A stretch of DNA of 64,000 nt from Sporosarcina sp. Marseille-Q4063 (GTDB lineage Bacteria; Bacillota; Bacilli; Bacillales_A; Planococcaceae). The notes beneath the pieces are model-generated. The model was not told the origin of the DNA. It saw nothing but the letters and a program-made list of their open reading frames with translations, and ran no database searches. Each line of letters begins with the position of its first letter. Within the stretch, counting starts at the first letter, position 1. Made by a program: the position numbers and the translations under genes. The stretch is from contig NZ_CP070502.1 of assembly GCF_018309085.1 (NCBI RefSeq), forward strand, positions 3,715,001 through 3,779,000. The letters are read 5' to 3'. Shown in pieces: positions 46,867 through 58,611 of the stretch.

Positions 46867-47966
46867 TGAAGAAAAGAATGCTCATTTTGGAAGACGGCAC
46901 GACTTTTATTGGAAAAGCATTTGGTTCAGATGAAGCTTCAATAGGTGAAACAGTTTTCACGACAGGGATGACCGGCTACCAAGAAGTGATTTCAAATCCA
47001 TCCAATTGCGGACAAATGATTGTCATGACGTATCCGTTAATCGGGAACTACGGCATAAATCGCGATGATTTTGAATCGATCGAACCAGCGATGAACGGCA
47101 TTATCGTCCGAGAACTTGCCGACGAACCATCGAATTTCAGAAGCGATATGTCTTTGGATGAATTGCTGACTATGAAAGGCATTCCAGGAATTCAAGGCAT
47201 CGATACTCGAAAGTTAACACGCATTCTCCGCGAAAAAGGTCCGTTAAAAGGAATTCTTACGGCAACGGGTGAAGAAATCGACACCGCGGGAGAAATTGAG
47301 CGAGTAAAAGATTTCCAACTCCCGACAAATCTCGTTGCCAAGGTTTCAACCAAACGACCGTATCCAAGTCCAGGCCGCGGCGAACGTGTTGTCGTCATCG
47401 ATTACGGCATGAAACATGGCATATTAAGAGAATTGAACAAACGCGACTGCGACGTTATCGTCGTTCCGTATAATTCCTCATCCTTGGAAGTTCAGTCCTT
47501 GTATCCGGATGGCATCGTGTTAACGAATGGCCCGGGAAACCCAGAAGACGTTGCAGGCGCGGTTGATACAATAAAAGATTTGCTCGGTACAGCGCCGATC
47601 TTCGGCATCGGACTGGGTCACCAATTACTGGCGCTTGCATGCGGGGCTAGTGTTGTTAAATTGAAAAATGGCCATAGAGGCGGCAATTACCCGGTAAAAG
47701 ATTTACAAACGGGAAGAACAGAACTTACAGCGCAAGGTCACGGCTATGCAGTTGACGAGGCGACATTGGAAGGAACGGGTCTCCATGTAACGCATAAAGC
47801 GCTCAACGACGATTCAATTGAAGGTTTGGAAAGCACCGAGCACACAGCATTCTCAGTCCAATTTTATCCTGAAGCTTCACCTGGACCAGAAGATGCCAAT
47901 CATGTATTTGATCGTTTTACTGAACTAATGAAAACGAACAACCGAAAGGAGCAATTCAATGCCTAA
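46866..47966 (+). CDS. carA: Carbamoyl phosphate synthase small subunit with inactivated glutaminase site
   Basis: A 366-residue CarA/PyrAA. The N-terminal domain ([20 protein letters not shown] to about 165) and the class I amidotransferase domain (about 180-350) are both complete. The nucleophile motif, GICLGHQ in active CarA, reads GIGLGHQ: Gly249 (codon GGA, 47610-47612) replaces the Cys. The catalytic His of QxHPEAS is Tyr334 (TAT, 47865-47867), although Glu336 is kept. QNHG is QGHG and NHPVKD is NYPVKD. Glutamine hydrolysis therefore looks impossible. The frame is intact and the gene overlaps carB by eight bases, so a structural or ammonia-using role is likely rather than decay. Confidence 0.93.
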   Translation: MKKRMLILEDGTTFIGKAFGSDEASIGETVFTTGMTGYQEVISNPSNCGQMIVMTYPLIGNYGINRDDFESIEPAMNGIIVRELADEPSNFRSDMSLDELLTMKGIPGIQGIDTRKLTRILREKGPLKGILTATGEEIDTAGEIERVKDFQLPTNLVAKVSTKRPYPSPGRGERVVVIDYGMKHGILRELNKRDCDVIVVPYNSSSLEVQSLYPDGIVLTNGPGNPEDVAGAVDTIKDLLGTAPIFGIGLGHQLLALACGASVVKLKNGHRGGNYPVKDLQTGRTELTAQGHGYAVDEATLEGTGLHVTHKALNDDSIEGLESTEHTAFSVQFYPEASPGPEDANHVFDRFTELMKTNNRKEQFNA

Positions 47967-50900
47967 ACGAAACGATATCGAAACGATTTTAGTAATAGGT
48001 TCTGGACCGATTGTAATTGGCCAAGCGGCTGAATTTGATTATGCGGGGACGCAAGCTTGCCTTTCTTTAAAAGAAGAAGGTTACCGTGTGATTTTGATTA
48101 ACTCGAACCCTGCAACAATTATGACAGACACAGAAATTGCCGACAAAGTATATATCGAGCCAATCACGCTTGAATTCGTCAGTCGAATCATTCGAAAAGA
48201 ACGTCCAGATGCGCTGCTTGCAACATTAGGCGGTCAAACGGGACTAAATATGGCCATTGAGCTTCATGATTCTGGCATATTGGATGAGTTAAATATCGAA
48301 ATACTAGGAACGAAATTAGATGCCATTCACCAAGCGGAAGACCGTGATTTATTCCGCACGCTGATGAATGACCTCGGAGAACCCGTTCCGGAGAGCGATA
48401 TTATCCACAATCTTGACGAGGCGTTCGCATTTGTTGAACGAATTGGTTATCCGGTCATTGTTCGACCAGCCTTTACACTCGGTGGAACAGGCGGCGGGAT
48501 TTGCGAAAATGATGAAGAATTAAAAGAAATTGTTGCGAACGGATTGAAAGCGAGCCCGGTTACACAATGTCTTCTTGAAAAGTCCATTGCAGGTTTCAAG
48601 GAAATCGAATATGAAGTCATGCGTGACTCCGCAGATAACGCAATTGTCGTTTGTAATATGGAAAATATTGATGCAGTGGGGATTCATACTGGCGACTCAA
48701 TCGTAACAGCGCCATGTCAAACATTAACAGACCGTGAAAATCAAATGTTGCGAAATGTTTCCTTGAAAATCATTCGCGAATTGGGGATTGAAGGCGGTTG
48801 TAACGTTCAACTTGCGCTCGATCCGCATAGCTTTAACTACTATATTATCGAAGTGAATCCGCGTGTAAGTCGTTCTTCGGCACTCGCTTCCAAAGCGACT
48901 GGTTATCCAATCGCAAAATTAGCAGCGAAAATCGCAGTCGGCTTGACGCTAGATGAAATGATGAACCCGGTGACTGGAACAACATATGCCTGTTTTGAAC
49001 CGACACTTGATTATGTCGTGACAAAAATTCCGCGTTGGCCTTTTGATAAATTTGAATCTGCTAAACGAAATCTTGGCACTCAAATGAAAGCTACAGGAGA
49101 AGTCATGGCCATCGGGCGGACGTTTGAAGAGTCGATTTTGAAAGCGGTTCGTTCCCTAGAAGTTGGTCAATTTGACTTAGGCTTAAAAGATGGCGCTGGT
49201 ATGACCGATGAATGGATTGAAAAAAGAATCCGCCGTGCAGGTGACGAACGACTATTTTTTATCGGCGAAGCTTTGCGCAGAGGGGTTACAGTTGAGACCC
49301 TTCATGAGTGGAGTATGATCGATAAATTCTTCCTTCGTAAATTCGAAAACATTATTACTCATGAAGATGTTGTTGGTGCAGATCCATTCAATCCAAAAAC
49401 ATTATATGAAGCGAAACGCATGGGCTTTTCCGACGTTGCGATTGCAAAACTCTGGAATACAAAAGAAATCGAAGTATATAACTTGCGTAAAGAACTGGAC
49501 ATCATTCCAGTTTATAAAAAGGTTGATACATGCGCAGGTGAATACGAGTCCGATACACCTTATTTTTACGGAACTTATGAAGAAGAGAATGAATCGATTC
49601 GAACCGATAAAAAAAGCGTCATCGTATTAGGTTCTGGGCCGATACGAATCGGTCAAGGCGTCGAATTCGATTATGCGACGGTCCACTCTGTTTGGGCAAT
49701 CCAAGAATCAGGCTACGAAGCGATTATTGTTAATAATAATCCAGAAACAGTTTCGACGGACTTCTCCATATCAGATAAACTTTATTTTGAACCGTTAACG
49801 TTGGAAGATGTTATGAATATTATCGACCTTGAACAGCCAGAAGGCGTCATCGTTCAGTTCGGTGGACAAACCGCTATCAATCTCGCGGACGGACTTGAAG
49901 CACGCGGCGTGAAAATTTTAGGAACATCGCTTGAAGATACGGACCGTGCGGAAAATCGAAATAAATTCGAAAGTGCACTTCGTGAAATTAGTATCCCGCA
50001 ACCGCTTGGAAAGACGGCAGTCTCTGTTCCAGAAGCAATTGATATCGCCAATGAAATTGGGTATCCGGTTTTAGTTAGACCTTCTTACGTACTCGGCGGC
50101 CGTGCGATGGAAATCGTTTATGCGGAAAAAGAACTGATTTATTATATGGAACACGCGGTTGAGGCAAGTCCAGAACAACCCGTTTTGATTGACAGATATT
50201 TAACAGGAACTGAAATTGAAGTAGATGCAATCAGCGATGGGGAAAATGTTCTTATCCCAGGAATTATGGAACATATCGAACGCGCTGGCGTTCACTCCGG
50301 GGATTCAATCGCCGTGTTCCCGCCGCAAAATTTATCTGCTAAACATGTAGAAACAATTACGGATTACACAACAAGGCTTGCACAGGGTTTAAATATTATC
50401 GGGCTCCTTAATATCCAATACGTTATTTCAAAAGATGAAGTATATGTAATCGAAGTGAATCCGCGTTCAAGTCGTACCGTGCCGTTCTTGAGTAAAATTA
50501 CGAATATCCCGATGGCGAATATTGCAACGAAAGCAATCCTTGGACAATCAATTATTGAACAAGGCTATCCATCCGGACTTGCAGTAGCGCCAGAAGGGGT
50601 CTATGTAAAAGTTCCCGTGTTTTCATTTGAAAAACTTGGACGTGTGGATATCACACTTGGCCCTGAAATGAAATCGACTGGTGAGGTTATGGGGAAAGAC
50701 GTAACAATTGAAAAAGCGCTTTATAAAGGGCTTGTTGCAGCAGGTATGGAAGTAAAAGAATATGGATCGATATTAATGACAGTTTCCGATAAAGATAAAG
50801 AAGAAATTGTCGGGATTGCGAAACGATTTACGAATATCGGTTATCGAATTCTTGCAACAGAGGGAACTGCAACTGTGATAAAAGATGCGGGAATTCGCGT

Positions 50901-51152
50901 GGAAATGGTCGACAAAATCGGTTCGGAAGGGCCGACGCTTCTTGATGTCATACAAAAAGGCGAAGCTCAACTTGTTATTAATACACTGACAAAAGGAAAA
51001 CAACCGGAACGCGATGGTTTCAGAATTCGCCGTCAAACAGTCGAGAACGGAATCCCATGTTTCACATCACTGGATACTGCGATTGCAATGCTTCGCGTCA
51101 TCGAATCCATGACGTTCCAAACTGAAGAAATGATAAAACAAGAGGTGCGCGT

Positions 51153-51156
<4 letters not shown>
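47959..51156 (+). CDS. carB: Carbamoyl phosphate synthase large subunit
   Basis: A 1065-residue two-fold ATP-grasp synthetase that makes carbamoyl phosphate from ammonia, bicarbonate and two ATP. The two homologous halves begin [22 protein letters not shown] and [34 protein letters not shown] and [15 protein letters not shown] are the two grasp loops, and [20 protein letters not shown] with [17 protein letters not shown] the metal/ATP loops. The C-terminal allosteric domain (about 935-1065) is present. Nothing looks damaged, so ammonia-dependent activity should be retained despite the altered CarA. Confidence 0.97.
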
Positions 51157-53547
<2,391 letters not shown>

Positions 53548-54174
53548 ATGGTCAAAAAAGAAATTGCAGAAATTCTATTGAATGTCGGTGCCGTTGAAAT
53601 CAATCCCAACGAACCATTTACTTGGGCATCCGGCATTGAATCCCCAATTTATTGTGATAACCGACTAACGATGTCGGACCCGGTTGGTCGCAAACAAATT
53701 GCTGAAGGTCTTGCCGATTTGATCCGTACGAAATACCCGGAAACGACGATCATTGCTGGTACCGCAACAGCCGGAATTCCACATGCTGCATGGGTGGCAG
53801 ATATTCTTGGTTTGCCAATGGTTTATGTCCGATCATCAGCAAAAGGGCACGGAAGAAGTCGTCAAATTGAAGGGAAAATCAATCACGGCGATAAAGCGAT
53901 TATTGTAGAAGATTTAATCTCAACAGGAGGTAGTAGCTTAAACGCTGCCGCTGCGCTTCGCTCTGAAGATATTGAAGTTACGGGGATTGTCTCAATCTTT
54001 ACATATGAATTGAAGAAAGCTGATGAAGCCTTCGAAGCTGAAAAATTAACATACGAAAGTTTAACGAATTTCGGTGCACTAATTGAAGTATCGAAAGAAA
54101 AAGGTGTAATAGATGAAAACTCAATCAGCAGCTTGCTTGATTGGCATGGTAAATTAAAAGAAGGTAGATTATAA
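53548..54174 (+). CDS. pyrE: Orotate phosphoribosyltransferase
   Basis: A 208-residue type I PRTase forming OMP from orotate and PRPP. PRPP motif: DKAIIVEDLISTGGSSLNAA (about 112-131). TWASGIESPIYCDNR and the catalytic loop VRSSAKGHGRSRQIEGK are intact. It is the last gene of the operon, starting the base after pyrF stops and ending at a hairpin before the repeat array. Confidence 0.97.
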   Translation: MVKKEIAEILLNVGAVEINPNEPFTWASGIESPIYCDNRLTMSDPVGRKQIAEGLADLIRTKYPETTIIAGTATAGIPHAAWVADILGLPMVYVRSSAKGHGRSRQIEGKINHGDKAIIVEDLISTGGSSLNAAAALRSEDIEVTGIVSIFTYELKKADEAFEAEKLTYESLTNFGALIEVSKEKGVIDENSISSLLDWHGKLKEGRL

Positions 54175-54184
54175 ACGAGTAGAT

Positions 54185-54212
54185 GGGCGTCTGAGATTGT
54201 TCTCAGACGCCT
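54185..54212 (+). terminator. Hairpin after pyrE
   Basis: GGCGTCTGAGA pairs with TCTCAGACGCC around TTGT. The stem is perfect but only CTAAACTT follows, so termination may be partial. Confidence 0.65.
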
Positions 54213-54310
54213 AAACTTATTCATTCATGATATCCTTTCCCCGGCGTTCGAACTCCGTGCTTCATCTTCTGAGCGCGTCGTGTAAAGGTAATAAAAAACG
54301 AGATCATTCC

Positions 54311-54505
54311 GATACGAGAATAAACGTTGGAGCACCGAGAGCAACCGGACCCGCAGCGAGAGCAAACCGCTACGCAACGAGAATAAAAAACGGATTCACC
54401 TCGATACGAAAATAAACATTGGAGCAACGAGAGCAACCGAACCCGCATCGAGAGCAACCCGCACCGCAACGAGTATAAAAACGAATTCGCTGGCGCTACG
54501 AGCAG
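54311..54505. repeat. Array of nine 21-bp phased motifs (CGnnACGAGAATAAA type), same family as the array after ftsZ
   Basis: The core ACGAGAATAAA or CGAGAGCAA recurs with the G of CGAG at 54316, 54337, 54358, 54379, 54408, 54429, 54450, 54471 and 54500. Steps are 21, 21, 21, 29, 21, 21, 21, 29. The long step again follows copies ending in ATAAAA, and the super-unit is again 92 bp. The consensus differs from the ftsZ array mainly in GAG for GGG. It lies between pyrE and rqcH, which converge. The 29-bp steps break any reading frame, so it is not coding. Confidence 0.9.
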
Positions 54506-54538
54506 AACTCCACTCCACTCTCTTAATTCTAAAAGCCC

Positions 54539-54578
54539 CAAAAAACGCAAGCAGCTAATTGACTGCTCACGTTTTTTC
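54539..54578. terminator. Terminator of rqcH (works on both strands)
   Basis: AAAACGCAAGCAG pairs with CTGCTCACGTTTT (small internal mismatch), flanked by A and T runs. On the minus strand it follows the rqcH stop region closely. Confidence 0.8.
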
Positions 54579-54584
54579 ATCAAT

Positions 54585-56276
54585 TCATTTCCGCAATTTC
54601 CGAACTAAATCTTCTTCAGGGGTTACAAATAGCGTTTTTTGTTCAAAGTAGATAACAAACCCCGGTTTGGAACCGTTCGGCTTTTTGACATGCTTCACTT
54701 CCGTGTAATCGACTGGAACAGATGATGATTCACGTGCTTTACTGAAGTACGCTGACAACATGGCTGCTTCTAAAATTGTATTTTCGTCTGGTTGGTCGTC
54801 ATGAATGACGACATGTGAACCAGGGATGTCTTTCGTATGGAGCCAAATGTGATTTCGGGAGGCTACTTTAAATGTCAAGTAGTCGTTTTGTTTATTATTT
54901 TTCCCAACGGAAATTGTTATTCCGGAAGATGAAATATACGTTTCCGGTTTAGGCTTTTTGGGTTTTCTGCGTTTCTTTACATTGCGTGCTTTCATAAATC
55001 CAAGTTCAGCCAATTCTTCACGTATTTCTGCGATGTCATCGGGGGAAGCTTGAATGACTTGCTGTTTCAGCATTTCGAAATACTCAATGTCTTCCGCTGC
55101 TTTTGTGAGTTGCTCGGCAATCATGACCAAAGCATTTTTCGCTTTCGAATATCTCGTGAAAAATCGTTGCGCATTTTCAATAGCTGATTGTCGTGGATCC
55201 AACGGGATTGTAACTGTTGTTCCTTGTTCATAATAGTTGTCAACAACTGCTTCGGATGCACCTTTTTTAATCGCATGACTATTTGCCGTTAATAACTCGC
55301 CGTACAACTGGAAAGTATCAAGTTTACTTGCGGACTCTTGTTCTTTCTGCAACTTCTTGACTTTTGAATTAATTTTGGCAATCTCATTGTCAAGCCAACG
55401 TTCCAAGTCAGCAGCTTGCGATTTAACCCGTTCCCGATCTGCACGTTCAAAATAAACTTTGTCGAGTAACTCGCTGACTGTGTTAAATTTAGCGATAGAT
55501 TTGTCAGTATGTGTCAAAGACGTTGCCGAAAAAACAGTTCGATTTCCTTTTTCAGAAATATTCGGGTGTGCATTCTCGCTATTAAATGAAGACAGAAAAT
55601 CTTCGAATACCGTAAAACCTTCATTTGAATCGCCATTTTGAATACGGAATAATAATTCCTCGCCGTTAATGGGCGAAAATCCGGAGAAAATCCGTACAAA
55701 ATCGCGACCCGTTTCGATCTCAGGAAGCAAATCAATAAATTCTTGTTCCGTTATTTCGAAGGGATTAAGTTTATCTTGCGGTGGCGCCGGTATATAAGGC
55801 TGACCCGGTAATATTGTGCGATAACTATTAACTGAAGGAGGCAGATGCTTCATACTATCAACGATTAGTTCTCTATCAGGATCAACAAGTATTAAATTAC
55901 TATGCCTACCCATAATTTCAACATACATTGTTCGACGGATATCATCTCCGATTTCATTTTTCGCTCGGATAGCAAATGAAATTATTCTGTCCGTTCCATA
56001 TTGTTCGATAGAGGAAATAAAACCGCCTTCTAAATGTTTTCGCATGACCATACAAAACATAGGAGGTTCCGGAGGGTTCGTAATCGCTTCATCCGTCAAT
56101 TGAATTCGAGAATAGGACGGATGGACGGAAATAAGAAGCCGATGATTTTGACCGCCTGACCGAATGAGAAATACGAGCTCTTGGGCGTTCGGTTGATGTA
56201 CTCTCGAAATACGTCCCCCTTTTAATACTTGTAGTTCTTTTACCATTGCTGTAGTGAATAAACCATCAAATGCCAT
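54585..56276 (-). CDS. rqcH: Ribosome quality control protein RqcH (NEMF/Rqc2 family, YloA)
   Basis: A 563-residue protein that binds obstructed 50S subunits and recruits tRNA-Ala to add C-terminal alanine tails for degradation. NFACT-N domain: MAFDGLFTTAMVKEL and KGGRISRVHQPNAQELVFLIR. A long coiled coil (about 285-450) contains ERWLDNEIAKINSKVKKLQKE. The C-terminal NFACT-R domain has TISVGKNNKQNDYLTFKVAS, WLHTKDIPGSHVVIHD and AAMLSAYFSKARESS. Older annotations call it fibronectin-binding protein. Transcribed opposite to gmk, with the promoter region shared between them. Confidence 0.95.
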   Translation of the reverse strand: MAFDGLFTTAMVKELQVLKGGRISRVHQPNAQELVFLIRSGGQNHRLLISVHPSYSRIQLTDEAITNPPEPPMFCMVMRKHLEGGFISSIEQYGTDRIISFAIRAKNEIGDDIRRTMYVEIMGRHSNLILVDPDRELIVDSMKHLPPSVNSYRTILPGQPYIPAPPQDKLNPFEITEQEFIDLLPEIETGRDFVRIFSGFSPINGEELLFRIQNGDSNEGFTVFEDFLSSFNSENAHPNISEKGNRTVFSATSLTHTDKSIAKFNTVSELLDKVYFERADRERVKSQAADLERWLDNEIAKINSKVKKLQKEQESASKLDTFQLYGELLTANSHAIKKGASEAVVDNYYEQGTTVTIPLDPRQSAIENAQRFFTRYSKAKNALVMIAEQLTKAAEDIEYFEMLKQQVIQASPDDIAEIREELAELGFMKARNVKKRRKPKKPKPETYISSSGITISVGKNNKQNDYLTFKVASRNHIWLHTKDIPGSHVVIHDDQPDENTILEAAMLSAYFSKARESSSVPVDYTEVKHVKKPNGSKPGFVIYFEQKTLFVTPEEDLVRKLRK

Positions 56277-56331
56277 AACGATTCCTCTTTCATTACATTT
56301 TGCTCCATTTTAGCACTCTATCATCCATTTA

Positions 56332-56340
56332 TGCTATAAT
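56332..56340 (+). promoter_or_regulatory. Extended -10 promoter of gmk-rpoZ
   Basis: TGCTATAAT has the TGn extension and a perfect TATAAT. No clear -35 at the right distance. Confidence 0.6.
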
Positions 56341-56352
56341 ATGAACACGAAG

Positions 56353-56368
56353 TTTATTTCGAAATAAA
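56353..56368. promoter_or_regulatory. Perfect 16-bp palindrome just downstream of the gmk promoter
   Basis: TTTATTTCGAAATAAA is fully self-complementary and lies 12 bp after the -10, where a repressor would cover the transcription start. No regulator can be named. Confidence 0.6.
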
Positions 56369-56418
56369 TTTGATCTAACTAAAAATTGACAAGTATACCA
56401 AACAAAAAGAGGGATTAA

Positions 56419-57039
<621 letters not shown>

Positions 57040-57264
57040 ATGTTATATCCATCGGTCGATTCAATGAAAGCGAAAATTGATTCAAAATACATCCTTGTCA
57101 CACTTGCTTCTAAACGTGCGCGTGAAATCCAAGAAGAAGGGAACAAGCTGCTCTCATCTTATAAAGCGAAAAAAGACGTAGGTAAAGCTTTGGAAGAAAT
57201 CGTGGCGGGTGTTTTGACAAAAACAACACAAGATGAATCGATTATTTACGAAGACGAAGTTTAA
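57040..57264 (+). CDS. rpoZ: DNA-directed RNA polymerase omega subunit
   Basis: A 74-residue omega subunit assisting assembly of RNA polymerase. MLYPSVDSMKAKIDSKYILVTLASKRAREIQ is the conserved fold (the KYxLV and KRAR motifs are clear), followed by GKALEEIVAGVL. It begins immediately after gmk, giving the usual gmk-rpoZ pair. Confidence 0.95.
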   Translation: MLYPSVDSMKAKIDSKYILVTLASKRAREIQEEGNKLLSSYKAKKDVGKALEEIVAGVLTKTTQDESIIYEDEV

Positions 57265-57286
57265 TTTCAATAAAATTAAAATAGTG

Positions 57287-57338
57287 ATGACAACATACTC
57301 CCTAAGAAATTTGTTTTTCTTTGGGAGTTTGTCATTTT
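57287..57338 (+). terminator. Long hairpin between rpoZ and coaBC
   Basis: ATGACAA...ACTCCC...AAGAAA pairs with TTTCTT...GGGAGT...TTGTCAT, followed by TTTTAG. The stem has small internal loops and may terminate only part of the transcripts. Confidence 0.65.
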
Positions 57339-57354
57339 AGAAAGGAAGAGTTTA

Positions 57355-58611
57355 GTGTTAGCAGATAAAAAAATTCTTATTTGTGTAACGGGTGGCATTG
57401 CGGTTTACAAAGCAGTTGCGCTCGTTAGCAAGTTATCCCAAGCGGGAGCAGATGTGAAGGTTGTTATGACAAAATCAGCTATGGAGTTTGTGACGCCACT
57501 AACTTTTCAAGCAATGTCGCGAAATGACGTTTTTTTCGATACGTTTGATGAAAAAGATTCTCGTGTGATTGCACATATCGATTTAGCCGATTGGGCTGAT
57601 TTGGTCATCGTTGCACCGGCTACAGCAAATATTATCGGCAAAGTAGCAAATGGCATTTCGGATGATATGGTGTCAACCGTTCTTTTAGCTACAACAGCTG
57701 AAGTTTGGTTCGCGCCGGCCATGAATGTCAATATGTATGAAAAACAAGCGGTTATCCGAAACATTGACACGTTAGCTAAAGACGGCTATCGATTTATCGA
57801 ACCATCAGAAGGTTTTCTAGCTTGTGGATATGTCGGAAAAGGACGCCTTGAAGAACCTGAGAAAATTGTCGCACTTGTTGAAGAGAATTTCCTAGGTGAA
57901 AATTCACCTGAGAATTTCCTAGGTGAAAAATCTCCTGAAAATTTGCCGCTAGCAGGGAAAAAAGTTGTGATTACAGCGGGACCGACACGTGAAAGAATCG
58001 ACCCTGTTCGATACGTGTCGAACTTTTCAAGCGGGAAAATGGGGTATGCGATGGCCGAAGCAGCGGCTAAACTTGGTGCCCAAACAATACTCGTGTCTGG
58101 TCCGGTCTCGCTTGATGCTCCAGCGGGCGTCCAAGTGATTCATGTGGAAAGCGCAGCTGAGATGTTTGAAGCGGTAATTCGAAATTATGATGATGCGGCA
58201 ATTGTTATTAAAGCAGCCGCGGTCGCTGATTATCGTCCTGCTGAAATTCATACGCAGAAAATCAAAAAATCGGATGATGATTCAGTCATTAATCTAGAAC
58301 GAACGACTGATATTTTGAAAACACTCGGAGATCAAAAACATCAACAACTTCTTGTGGGCTTTGCGGCCGAAACCGAAAATGTCATTGAAAATGGCATAAG
58401 CAAGTTAAACAAAAAAAATCTGGATTTCATTATCGTAAACGATGTAACGGATCCTGATGGTGGTTTTGGGAATGAAACAAATGTCGTCACGTTATTATCA
58501 AAAAACGGAACGAATAAATCCTATCCCGCAATGCCGAAAAATGATCTTGCAACTCTTTTACTGGAGACAATAATTGAAGAGGAAAAGGTCGGCGCTTCGC
58601 ATGATTGCTGA
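57355..58611 (+). CDS. coaBC: Bifunctional phosphopantothenoylcysteine decarboxylase / phosphopantothenate-cysteine ligase
   Basis: A 418-residue enzyme for two CoA steps. CoaC (1-175): FMN-binding KILICVTGGIAVYKAVALVS, substrate PAMNVNMYE, and the catalytic Cys loop FLACGYVGKGRL. CoaB (200-418): VVITAGPTRERIDPVRYVSNFSSGKMGYA, AAVADYRP, and FAAETENVIENG. The linker contains the nine-residue unit ENFLGENSP twice in tandem (177-194), probably expanded by slippage. Start GTG 57355 follows AAAGGAAGAG. Its end overlaps priA. Confidence 0.95.
   Translation: MLADKKILICVTGGIAVYKAVALVSKLSQAGADVKVVMTKSAMEFVTPLTFQAMSRNDVFFDTFDEKDSRVIAHIDLADWADLVIVAPATANIIGKVANGISDDMVSTVLLATTAEVWFAPAMNVNMYEKQAVIRNIDTLAKDGYRFIEPSEGFLACGYVGKGRLEEPEKIVALVEENFLGENSPENFLGEKSPENLPLAGKKVVITAGPTRERIDPVRYVSNFSSGKMGYAMAEAAAKLGAQTILVSGPVSLDAPAGVQVIHVESAAEMFEAVIRNYDDAAIVIKAAAVADYRPAEIHTQKIKKSDDDSVINLERTTDILKTLGDQKHQQLLVGFAAETENVIENGISKLNKKNLDFIIVNDVTDPDGGFGNETNVVTLLSKNGTNKSYPAMPKNDLATLLLETIIEEEKVGASHDC
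57883..57936 (+). repeat. 27-bp tandem duplication inside coaBC linker
   Basis: Two adjacent 27-base copies start with GAGAATTTCCTAGGTGAAAA at 57883 and 57910. They encode ENFLGENSP and ENFLGEKSP, in frame. Confidence 0.85.

Noticed and set aside
54221..54583. A 120-codon minus-strand frame with Cys/Ser-rich heptad-like repeats
   Set aside because: The repeats are the 21-bp DNA array read in one frame; the 29-bp steps shift the pattern and there is no start context.
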